Part shown: positions 28,260-33,585 of the stretch, piece by piece | How the letters are laid out: each line of letters begins with the position of its first letter | How positions within the stretch are numbered: the stretch's first letter is position 1 | IMG/VR virus record: IMGVR_UViG_3300008267_000707 | Coordinates: 1 to 34,363 of that record | Reading direction: 5' to 3' (one strand) | Length of the DNA stretch: 34,363 nt | From: a virus | The notes under the pieces: generated by a model | Database searches by the model: none | What the model was told of the DNA's origin: nothing | The model's input: the letters and a program-made list of their open reading frames with translations, nothing else | Position numbers and translations under genes: made by a program

Positions 28260-28477
28260 CCACCGAGTACCAAGTTGGTGATTTGCTTGATGTTACGCCA
28301 AATACCATCGGCGCACCCACCTCTCGCGTGTTAGTTGAGAGTGGCCCCCATTCTATGTGTAATAGCGACGGCGAAGATTGGTGGTTAGAATGGCGTTGTG
28401 TTTCGCTTCAGACAGGTAAGCGAATTAATATCAGTAGCCATTTCCCGAATGTTTATGATATCAGAAAGGTGTCATAA
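28256..28477 (+). CDS. SH3-like 'GDLL' protein (73 aa)
   Basis: GTG start. TTEYQVGDLLDVTPNTIG opens the domain, then SRVLVESGP, an aromatic block EDWWLEWRCVSLQTG, and the closing VYDIRKVS, one of the clearest 'IRKV' ends. The Trp-Trp-x-x-x-Trp cluster is stronger than in its relatives. Confidence 0.82.
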   Translation: MTTEYQVGDLLDVTPNTIGAPTSRVLVESGPHSMCNSDGEDWWLEWRCVSLQTGKRINISSHFPNVYDIRKVS

Positions 28478-28491
28478 CACTATAGTTTGTG

Positions 28492-28500
28492 CTATTTATA
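28492..28500 (+). promoter_or_regulatory. CTATTTATA motif, candidate late promoter
   Basis: CTATTTATA in an intergenic stretch, ending 20 bases before ATG 28521. Shared with the sites before 3715, 8714 and 16086; no -35 box. Confidence 0.48.
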
Positions 28501-28520
28501 ATAAATTGGAGTAATTTTAA

Positions 28521-28784
28521 ATGATTAAACGCGCTTTGCTTATCGCATTACTATTTTTACCAACCCATAGTGTCGCCCATGCTGGTGACGACGAAGAGGA
28601 TAGAAAGGTAGTATATAGACAGAAAACAGAGATTGATTTTGAAGATTTAGAGATTGAAGGAATTTTACAGAAGCCACAGTCTGCTCTTGTATTAGAGAGA
28701 AAGAAGGCCAATTTTAATCCGCTTGTCAAGTTAAGAACAGATTGGAACGAGGAAATCGCTTCATCTGTTGATGAAATTAAATAA
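28521..28784 (+). CDS. Exported protein with signal peptide (87 aa)
   Basis: A classic signal peptide: MIKRALLIALLFLPTHSVAHA with likely cleavage after AHA (residue 21). The mature part is charged: DDEEDRKVVYRQKTEIDFED, then EIEGILQKPQSALVLERKK and FNPLVKLRTDW. The 'KTEIDFE..EGxxxKP..ERKKANF..L.KLR' pattern recalls small periplasmic proteins of Bdellovibrio/Myxococcus-type bacteria. I know them only by memory and cannot name a function. TGGAG precedes the ATG. If right, it was taken from the host. It may act in the envelope during infection or lysis. Confidence 0.85.
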   Translation: MIKRALLIALLFLPTHSVAHAGDDEEDRKVVYRQKTEIDFEDLEIEGILQKPQSALVLERKKANFNPLVKLRTDWNEEIASSVDEIK

Positions 28785-28808
28785 CCACAATTAAAAGGAG
28801 TTTTTATA

Positions 28809-29012
28809 GTGTCTCGTCCATTTATTGATTTTGATAGTGTCTCTAATACCAATAACAGCAAGAATGTTATTGCGTGTCCTACGCACGGTGATTATCCCGC
28901 TTCTATGAAGAATTATGGGTGTCCCGATTGCGTCAAGGAGCGAGAGGAATACGAGGAAGAACTTGAGGAATTGAGCAATTCGCGTGTTCGTCGTTTCAAC
29001 GGACGCCGATGA
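28809..29012 (+). CDS. Small zinc-binding protein (67 aa)
   Basis: GTG start with AAAGGAG upstream. IACPTHGDYPASMKNYGCPDCVK gives C-x2-H and C-x2-C, a likely zinc ribbon of the kind found in many phage and viral small proteins. It is followed by an acidic helix (EREEYEEELEELS) and a basic RVRRFNGRR tail. The next start overlaps its stop. Confidence 0.82.
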   Translation: MSRPFIDFDSVSNTNNSKNVIACPTHGDYPASMKNYGCPDCVKEREEYEEELEELSNSRVRRFNGRR

Positions 29013-29278
29013 ATGAAGCATTAGTATTAGAAACCTTTGAGGTTAATGAAAGATACGAAGATAATTCTGTAAAAGCAACCGTTTATTGTATGATGCCCCC
29101 GTGGCGTGGGGCGTTATTCGTGAGAGTATCTACAAATTTAAATAAGAGAGAAACGCTTATTTTTAAATCCGACGACAAGGGAAAAGTGCTTGATTGGTCA
29201 GAACTTGAAGGAATAGGCGACGTTATACCTCACGATGAAATGATGATAAGGATAGGCTATCGACCCCGTGAGCCGTGA
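29009..29278 (+). CDS. Hypothetical protein (89 aa)
   Basis: Not recognised. It starts ATGA-overlapping the zinc protein. Beta-rich: ALVLETFEVNERY, KATVYCMMPP, ALFVRVSTNLN, ETLIFKSDDKG, then an acidic turn and MMIRIGYRPREP. No SH3-family Gly-Asp motif. Ends just before a new promoter. Confidence 0.76.
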   Translation: MNEALVLETFEVNERYEDNSVKATVYCMMPPWRGALFVRVSTNLNKRETLIFKSDDKGKVLDWSELEGIGDVIPHDEMMIRIGYRPREP

Positions 29279-29292
29279 TACAGAAAAACTAC

Positions 29293-29321
29293 TTGACCTT
29301 CCCCCGCATATGAGATAAGAT
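29293..29321 (+). promoter_or_regulatory. Sigma-70 promoter with flanking inverted repeat
   Basis: TTGACC (29293-29298), a 17-base spacer and TAAGAT (29316-29321). ACCTTCCCC (29296-29304) and GGGGAAGGT (29325-29333) form an inverted repeat around the -10 region, a possible operator. Confidence 0.82.
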
Positions 29322-29345
29322 GTAGGGGAAGGTTGAGGAGTTTCT

Positions 29346-29561
29346 GTGTCTACCAACAGGTTCAAAATCGGTGACCTCGTTCAATTTGGTAATTCCAATA
29401 AATGCATTGGAATTGTTGAAGGTATTGGCGATTGCACCACTAATATTGAAAGTTGGTGTGCGGTTCGCTGGCTGAATTCTGACCATCTTTCGGTTGATAG
29501 ACTAAATCGCTATCATATCAATAACATTGAACCTTATAAGAGTGTGCCGCGTGCAAACTGA
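29346..29561 (+). CDS. SH3-like 'GDLV' protein (71 aa)
   Basis: GTG start with GAGGAG five bases upstream. NRFKIGDLVQFGNSNKC opens the domain, then IGIVEGIGD, WCAVRWLNSD and the closing NIEPYKS. It heads a run of four tandem family members (29346-30251) joined by overlaps. Confidence 0.84.
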   Translation: MSTNRFKIGDLVQFGNSNKCIGIVEGIGDCTTNIESWCAVRWLNSDHLSVDRLNRYHINNIEPYKSVPRAN

Positions 29562-29742
29562 ATTTGAGGTAGGCGACCTCGTACAATATAAGCAGCAAGG
29601 GCTTCCCATCGGGATAGTCGTAAAGGTATATCGTGGAGTAAAGACTACCTATGATGTAACTTGGATTGTTCAAGGCAAGCGTGCAAAGATTGGTAATACT
29701 TGCGAGGAAGCATACTACATGCAGAAGGTGACTCATGTTTAA
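29551..29742 (+). CDS. SH3-like 'GDLV' protein (63 aa)
   Basis: EFEVGDLVQYKQQGLPIGIVVKV opens the domain, with YDVTWIVQGKRAKIG as the later strands and YYMQKVTHV at the end. GTG 29551 chosen; GTG 29542 is possible and would add three residues. Overlaps the previous and next genes by 8-11 bases. Confidence 0.8.
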   Translation: MQTEFEVGDLVQYKQQGLPIGIVVKVYRGVKTTYDVTWIVQGKRAKIGNTCEEAYYMQKVTHV

Positions 29743-29989
29743 GTTGCAGGATTTTGCAGTTGGCGATATGGTTCGTCATTACGTTTGGACTGACACTATC
29801 TATGTGATTACGGATTTGTCGGCCAAAGACCCGTATTCGGGTGTTGCTAATTGTATCAAGTTGGAGCCTGTGTTTCAAGTTAGTAATGATAGGAACAAGA
29901 TTAGTCCAACACAGGAGTATGTGCAGAGGCCACGCTTTGTGGTTCCTCGCATTATGCGTAACGAGTACCAGCATGTTCCTTCATCCTAA
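29735..29989 (+). CDS. SH3-like 'GDMV' protein (84 aa)
   Basis: LQDFAVGDMVRHYVWTDTIYVITDL opens the domain. Then comes an insertion and a basic, aromatic end (EYVQRPRFVVPRIMRNEYQH). The central Gly-Val strand is less clear than in relatives, so membership rests mainly on the first 30 residues and the tandem position. Confidence 0.78.
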   Translation: MFKLQDFAVGDMVRHYVWTDTIYVITDLSAKDPYSGVANCIKLEPVFQVSNDRNKISPTQEYVQRPRFVVPRIMRNEYQHVPSS

Positions 29990-30251
29990 TTGCGAATTCA
30001 AGCAAGGTGACTTAATCAATATTTATTGGGTGAATGACGAGGGAGTGCAAAGAAGCCCGCTATATCCTTACCCTGTTATCTTCATAGACAATAGTACGCC
30101 GACCTATCTTGTAGAGGGAGGCTACGCACAGGATGCAGATTACGAGGGACAACCTCGCTTTTATCGCGTATGGGTGATGGACGATACGAACGAGGAAGGG
30201 GCGGGCGAGCAGCATTTTGACCGTCCTTATTGGACTTTTGAGAAGGCTTAA
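29973..30251 (+). CDS. SH3-like 'GDLI' protein (92 aa)
   Basis: Begins MFLHPNCEFKQGDLINIYWVND in a different frame inside the end of the previous gene. PVIFIDNSTPTYLVEGG and FYRVWVMDDTN are the later strands, followed by an acidic loop and a YWTFEKA end. Longer than most members. Start ATG 29973 keeps the overlap short. Confidence 0.77.
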   Translation: MFLHPNCEFKQGDLINIYWVNDEGVQRSPLYPYPVIFIDNSTPTYLVEGGYAQDADYEGQPRFYRVWVMDDTNEEGAGEQHFDRPYWTFEKA

Positions 30252-30271
30252 AAAAATTTTTCTGACCCCCC

Positions 30272-30300
30272 TTGACTTTCTTAAACGGATGGGCTATACT
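30272..30300 (+). promoter_or_regulatory. Sigma-70 promoter
   Basis: TTGACT (30272-30277), a 17-base spacer and TATACT (30295-30300). The upstream A/T block and CCCCCCTTGACTTTC are shared with the promoter at 32380. Confidence 0.85.
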
Positions 30301-30340
30301 GTATTCACGCTCAAGAAACCCCTAACCCTTAAAGGCTCCG

Positions 30341-30694
30341 ATGCGTACCTGCGTTCATTGCGAAGATGAATTTGACCACACCAGCCGCGAAAAGCAGCGT
30401 GTGGGCGGCAAAATCAACGAGTGCCCCGATTGCGTCGTGCTTCTTGGCACCGAGAAGGCTCCTGTTTCTGTTGGAGTCGGTGCTGGCGACGGCAAGACCA
30501 CGCTTATTACTATCATGCGCTTTCCTAACCAGCGCAATGCTGACGCTTATGTGAAGGCATACAAGAATAGCACAGGGTTTAACAAGGGCAAGTCTTGTCA
30601 CCTTGGCTCTACAAATATCATGCACACCGATAATCTTGGCGGCTCTATCGTCGGTGAATTCGGCGGCAACGGTAATCACAAAGGGAGGCTATAA
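30341..30694 (+). CDS. Zinc-finger protein (117 aa)
   Basis: MRTCVHCEDEFDHTSREKQRVGG then INECPDC: two C-x2-C pairs 25 residues apart form a treble-clef or ribbon zinc site. The C-terminal part (TTLITIMRFPNQRNADAYVKAY and on) has a strand-helix pattern, then Gly-rich GGSIVGEFGGNGNHKG. Function unknown. It is preceded by a strong promoter with a leader of about 35 bases without a clear Shine-Dalgarno. A membrane peptide gene follows. Confidence 0.8.
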   Translation: MRTCVHCEDEFDHTSREKQRVGGKINECPDCVVLLGTEKAPVSVGVGAGDGKTTLITIMRFPNQRNADAYVKAYKNSTGFNKGKSCHLGSTNIMHTDNLGGSIVGEFGGNGNHKGRL

Positions 30695-30695
30695 T

Positions 30696-30806
30696 ATGGA
30701 GTTTTGGAGGTTCTGCGAGGAAGCACTAAAAAGCATTGACCCCGTATATGTGTGCTTTGCACTTATGTTTTATGCTATTATCTACATGGTAAAGGAGAGG
30801 ATTTAA
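30696..30806 (+). CDS. Tiny membrane protein (36 aa)
   Basis: MEFWRFCEEALKSIDP then one hydrophobic helix, VYVCFALMFYAIIYMV, and a basic KERI end. GGGAGG lies nine bases upstream. A single-pass peptide, similar in style to those at 21426 and 32281. Confidence 0.7.
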   Translation: MEFWRFCEEALKSIDPVYVCFALMFYAIIYMVKERI

Positions 30807-30809
30807 AAT

Positions 30810-30986
30810 ATGCTCATTCGTATCTTCAAGATTTTCCCGTTTCTTTTCTTCCCTGCGAATTCTGTAAGCGAGCCTACTGGACAGGTGACGGTGGATGTGG
30901 TAGATTATGATGCGGTATGGGTTCCTGCCGACCATAGCGGCCCTATTATCGCTGCACCTTTCGACGCATCTGTATTTGAGGAGTAA
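30810..30986 (+). CDS. Small protein with hydrophobic N-terminus (58 aa)
   Basis: Starts MLIRIFKIFPFLFFPANSVS, which could be a signal peptide or membrane anchor, then an acidic Val-rich stretch (GQVTVDVVDYDAVWVP) and AAPFDASVFEE. AAAGGAGAGG precedes the ATG. Coding is supported by ribosome-binding site and position between close neighbours. Confidence 0.68.
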   Translation: MLIRIFKIFPFLFFPANSVSEPTGQVTVDVVDYDAVWVPADHSGPIIAAPFDASVFEE

Positions 30987-30989
30987 TTT

Positions 30990-31202
30990 ATGAATTTCGC
31001 GGTAGGTGATATCGTAGAACATATGCACCGCAAACATCGCGGATTTGTTGTAAGTGCCAGCAAGCCACATTGGCCTAACTATCATCCTCGCGACGAGCAG
31101 TACGATATCGCTTGGTTTGACGAAGAACTAAATAACCGTCATAGGGCTGGCATGAGGCAAATTGAGCATGGTCATGTGCTTGCTAAAGTTAAGGTAACCT
31201 AA
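30990..31202 (+). CDS. SH3-like 'GDIV' protein (70 aa)
   Basis: MNFAVGDIVEHMHRKHRG opens the domain, with FVVSASKPHWPNYHPRDEQYDIAWFDE as later strands and ending HVLAKVKVT. His-rich loops (HMHRKH, HWPNYHP) could bind a metal. GAGGAG precedes the ATG. Confidence 0.82.
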   Translation: MNFAVGDIVEHMHRKHRGFVVSASKPHWPNYHPRDEQYDIAWFDEELNNRHRAGMRQIEHGHVLAKVKVT

Positions 31203-31220
31203 AAGCGGAGAGAGGAATAA

Positions 31221-31433
31221 ATGAGCGACTTTCAGATTGGTGATTTCGTCAAGGGCTATCGCCTTCAAGGTACGAAGGGTCTTATCGGCATTATTACCGA
31301 GTTTAATCCGCATGTATCCTTTGCGGGTGCGCTCAACTACAAGGTTGAATGGCTCAATCCTCGCGTTGGCGACCCTCGTTGGAGTCAGACCTATGGCTAT
31401 TTCGGTGCTGCTAATCTGCGAAAGGTTGAGTAA
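31221..31433 (+). CDS. SH3-like 'GDFV' protein (70 aa)
   Basis: SDFQIGDFVKGYRLQGTKG, LIGIITEFNPHV, NYKVEWLNPRV and a closing ANLRKVE: all four family blocks present. GAGAGGAA precedes the ATG. The next gene begins on its stop. Confidence 0.84.
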   Translation: MSDFQIGDFVKGYRLQGTKGLIGIITEFNPHVSFAGALNYKVEWLNPRVGDPRWSQTYGYFGAANLRKVE

Positions 31434-31618
31434 TGTTTAATATTGGCGACCTCGTTATGATGCCAGCCGATAAACAGGAAGAAGCGGTTTACGGGCTTAT
31501 CATAGGTCGCGAATGGAGCGGGCTTATAGACGGTTACTATTACGAAATTGATTGGTTCGATGGTGAAAATAGCACAGAATATGCAGCAGATATCATAAAG
31601 GTAGAAAATAATGGCTAA
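31433..31618 (+). CDS. SH3-like 'GDLV' protein (61 aa)
   Basis: MFNIGDLVMMPADKQEEAVYG, LIIGREWSG, YYYEIDWFDGEN and a final DIIKVEN. It is acidic, unlike the basic neighbours, showing how surface charge varies on the same fold. Overlaps the previous stop and the next start. Confidence 0.84.
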   Translation: MFNIGDLVMMPADKQEEAVYGLIIGREWSGLIDGYYYEIDWFDGENSTEYAADIIKVENNG

Positions 31619-31856
31619 ATTACCAGATTTTATTGATAAAAACGATAAAAAGGCAGTTGCAGACTATTTTATTAAACAACGTCAATTAAAAGAGTGGAAA
31701 GACCATATCGATGAAGTAATCGAACGTGAGGGTAAAAACCGCACTTTCATTATCGGCCAGCCACGCGAGGAATATTTGCAGTATTTACGCGATAATGGCT
31801 ATACCGTGGATTATGTAAGCCACATTACTTGGCAGGTGTCTCGCCCCGTGGTATAG
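31611..31856 (+). CDS. Hypothetical protein (81 aa)
   Basis: Helical, charged: MAKLPDFIDKNDKKAVADYF, then KQRQLKEWKDHIDEVIERE and YLQYLRDNGYTVDYV. The helical half is followed by a short strand pair. No family found. Overlaps the previous gene by 8 bases; a promoter for the next gene lies within its last 30 bases. Confidence 0.78.
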   Translation: MAKLPDFIDKNDKKAVADYFIKQRQLKEWKDHIDEVIEREGKNRTFIIGQPREEYLQYLRDNGYTVDYVSHITWQVSRPVV

Positions 31857-31857
31857 T
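31829..31857 (+). promoter_or_regulatory. Sigma-70 promoter inside gene end, near-leaderless
   Basis: TTGGCA (31829-31834), a 17-base spacer and TATAGT (31852-31857). The ATG at 31865 is seven bases past the -10, one more than at the other four leaderless sites. Weaker -35. Confidence 0.6.
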
Positions 31858-31864
31858 ATAGAAA

Positions 31865-32086
31865 ATGAAACAGAGCCTATTTGAAAACCGCACCTTGACC
31901 TCTCAAGAGGTGTGGGATAGCCTTGAAAGAGGCGATTTATTGCAGACGGAATACAACAATGGAAAGCGCGATGTATTCCTTGTGAGAGAGAAAAACGACC
32001 ATTCAATCACCGCTATTCAAGTGAGGACAGGCTATGAAAGGATTATCGACAGACAATCCAGCACATGCAGCAAGTTTTGGCTTTGA
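31865..32086 (+). CDS. Small protein with SH3-like 'GDLL' segment (73 aa)
   Basis: A helical start (LTSQEVWDSLER) leads into GDLLQTEYNNGKRDVFLVREKND and then SITAIQVRTGYERI. The Gly-Asp motif is central, not N-terminal, so this may be a permuted or shorter family member. Its end overlaps the next gene by 53 bases in another frame. Confidence 0.75.
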   Translation: MKQSLFENRTLTSQEVWDSLERGDLLQTEYNNGKRDVFLVREKNDHSITAIQVRTGYERIIDRQSSTCSKFWL

Positions 32087-32264
32087 AATTGGCGATTTAG
32101 TCCGTGAATACTCCTCATTCAGCGAGGATATGGATTGGAAGCCTATGGGCGTTATTGTAGGATTTGTGCAGGTTCTTGATAGTTTTTACGCACAAGTTCA
32201 AATTTTGAACGACGATAACAATATCACCATCCCCCTTTATCTCAACGAAATTCGTAAAGTTTAA
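32034..32264 (+). CDS. SH3-like 'GDLV' protein (76 aa)
   Basis: FGFEIGDLVREYSSFSED, PMGVIVGFVQVLD, FYAQVQILNDDN and the closing NEIRKV are all present. An N-terminal extension of 16 residues from ATG 32034 precedes the domain and overlaps the previous gene by 53 bases; GAGG-like sequence is near this start, so it is kept. Confidence 0.82.
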   Translation: MKGLSTDNPAHAASFGFEIGDLVREYSSFSEDMDWKPMGVIVGFVQVLDSFYAQVQILNDDNNITIPLYLNEIRKV

Positions 32265-32280
32265 CAAGGAGATAAACCAC

Positions 32281-32358
32281 ATGACTCGCGACGATATCGT
32301 GTCCATCCTCATTCTCTCGCCCCTCGTCATTATTCCAATTTGGGCACTTTTTAGTTAG
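32281..32358 (+). CDS. Tiny membrane peptide (25 aa)
   Basis: AAGGAG eight bases before the ATG, then MTRDDIVSILILSPLVIIP and WALFS. Nearly all of it is one membrane helix. Very short, so coding status rests on the good ribosome-binding site and on similar peptides at 21426 and 30696. Confidence 0.6.
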   Translation: MTRDDIVSILILSPLVIIPIWALFS

Positions 32359-32379
32359 AAAAAAAGTTTTAGACCCCCC

Positions 32380-32408
32380 TTGACTTTCTGAAAGCGTCGT
32401 GCTATATT
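32380..32408 (+). promoter_or_regulatory. Sigma-70 promoter
   Basis: TTGACT (32380-32385), a 17-base spacer and TATATT (32403-32408). The transcript start near 32415 leaves a short leader with AAAGGAG before ATG 32432. Confidence 0.88.
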
Positions 32409-32431
32409 CTTAACCGTAAAGGAGACACTAA

Positions 32432-32587
32432 ATGTTCATCGTTCGCGTTCACGATTGGAATACCGACGAGATTGCCTATGTCGGAGTTTTTGCTACGGCT
32501 GCGGCTGCAACAACTTGGATTAACGAGCAAGCCAAGAACGACAACGAAGATATTGATTATGAGATTTGCCCGCTTGAGGCTCCGTAA
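32432..32587 (+). CDS. Small hypothetical protein (51 aa)
   Basis: MFIVRVHDWNTDEIAYVGVFATAAAA is followed by TTWINEQAKNDNEDIDYEI. A strand-turn-strand and Ala-rich helix, then an acidic end; it looks like a small folded protein. AAAGGAG seven bases before the ATG and a strong promoter upstream support it. Function unknown. Confidence 0.75.
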   Translation: MFIVRVHDWNTDEIAYVGVFATAAAATTWINEQAKNDNEDIDYEICPLEAP

Positions 32588-32620
32588 TTAACAATTCCTA
32601 ATAAAATCAAGGAGATATCT

Positions 32621-32794
32621 GTGTACCGTCGCAAGACTGAATATGCGCCATTTGTGTTCGCAACCGTTATGGTTGTTGGCCTTATTGGCTATATCTATGC
32701 CCTTTTTAATGGCTATGACCCTATGGCTTGTCCGCAGGGAACCAAGACAATCTCAAAGCCTATGTCGTTTGAAAAGTATTGTGTTGAAGAGTAA
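32621..32794 (+). CDS. Small single-pass membrane protein with two Cys (57 aa)
   Basis: GTG start with AAGGAG upstream. A basic start (YRRKTEYAP) precedes a transmembrane helix (FVFATVMVVGLIGYIYALF), then a periplasmic-type tail with two Cys (MACPQGTK...KYCVEE) that could form a disulfide. Same plan as the protein at 25831. Confidence 0.75.
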   Translation: MYRRKTEYAPFVFATVMVVGLIGYIYALFNGYDPMACPQGTKTISKPMSFEKYCVEE

Positions 32795-32821
32795 AACCTA
32801 ACAATAACGAGGGCTTACACA

Positions 32822-33115
32822 ATGTCTGTTGCTAATCGTCACGTTATCGCTGCTTGGAAGAACGGTGAGAAGGCTGTAAGTGGGCGTAAGTGCTTCCGTA
32901 CTGACGGCATCCGTCTTTACAGTTATCAACTCCTTATCGGTATCAACGTGAACGGCACGCTTCATGTGGGCGATTTTACCGCTCCAAGCGGCGGTTTTCA
33001 TTCCATGACCACCTCAAAGCACGTTGGCATGGCCCGACGAGTCGCTAACGAGGTTTTCCACCCCGCAGTTTTCCGCCTTCTATCTGATGATTTGGCCCGC
33101 GCCGCGAAAAAGTAG
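32822..33115 (+). CDS. Hypothetical protein (97 aa)
   Basis: MSVANRHVIAAWKNGEKAVSGRKCFRTDG is followed by LYSYQLLIGINVNG, then HVGDFTAPSGGFHSMTTSKH and a C-terminal helix (VGMARRVANEVF). Small phage proteins with this 'G..RTDG..LYSY...T..HVGMARR' pattern exist in many phages, with no known role. It is basic and beta-rich. Confidence 0.8.
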   Translation: MSVANRHVIAAWKNGEKAVSGRKCFRTDGIRLYSYQLLIGINVNGTLHVGDFTAPSGGFHSMTTSKHVGMARRVANEVFHPAVFRLLSDDLARAAKK

Positions 33116-33125
33116 TTTAGACTAC

Positions 33126-33154
33126 TTGACGCGGCTGCTGGCATATGCTATATT
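33126..33154 (+). promoter_or_regulatory. Sigma-70 promoter
   Basis: TTGACG (33126-33131), a 17-base spacer and TATATT (33149-33154). A short leader carrying GGAGG leads to GTG 33176. Confidence 0.87.
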
Positions 33155-33175
33155 CTTTAGACCATCGGAGGTATC

Positions 33176-33514
33176 GTGGATACGGCAAGCGTCCTTGAGG
33201 GCATCAATTCCTTTAATTATCGTGAGGTGCAGGAATTCCTCAACAATAATCGCGCCCTCTTCCAAAAGGAGGAGACAAAGCGCATTAATGCCGAGTGCCG
33301 CGAGCATATCAAGGCGCATAATATCAAGGTGGGCGATTGGTTCAACCTCACCGAAATTCGCAAGGAAGGTAACTTCGACGTTACTTTTATGTACGAATTG
33401 CAGGTAGTTAAGATTAATCGTACCTGCATACAGGCCACGGGCTTTCAGATTAGCCCCCGTCCTTTTAAGTACGAATATCCTATCAGCGTCCCAATTCGCA
33501 AGGTTATTCCTTGA
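33176..33514 (+). CDS. Protein with SH3-like 'GDWF' domain (112 aa)
   Basis: GTG start with GGAGG six bases upstream. A helical N-terminal half (YREVQEFLNNNRALFQKEE) precedes IKVGDWFNLTEIRKEG, YELQVVKINRTCIQATGF and the closing PIRKVIP. The last block is the family's 'RKV' end, so this is a helix-plus-barrel member like the one at 20206. Confidence 0.78.
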   Translation: MDTASVLEGINSFNYREVQEFLNNNRALFQKEETKRINAECREHIKAHNIKVGDWFNLTEIRKEGNFDVTFMYELQVVKINRTCIQATGFQISPRPFKYEYPISVPIRKVIP

Positions 33515-33550
33515 AAAGCCGGCGGCTTGAAATTCTGTAGTCCCGCTTAC

Positions 33551-33579
33551 TTGACCTTTCAACCGCTATAGGCTATATT
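33551..33579 (+). promoter_or_regulatory. Sigma-70 promoter producing a leaderless mRNA (zinc-knuckle gene)
   Basis: TTGACC (33551-33556), a 17-base spacer and TATATT (33574-33579). ATG 33586 is six bases past the -10; sequence from -10 to ATG nearly matches that of the Mom-like gene. Confidence 0.87.
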
Positions 33580-33585
33580 GATAGC

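Noticed and set aside
33516-33534. AAGCC-GGC-GGCTT hairpin after the 33176 gene as a terminator
   Set aside because: Only a 5-bp stem with a 3-nt loop and no T-run after it.
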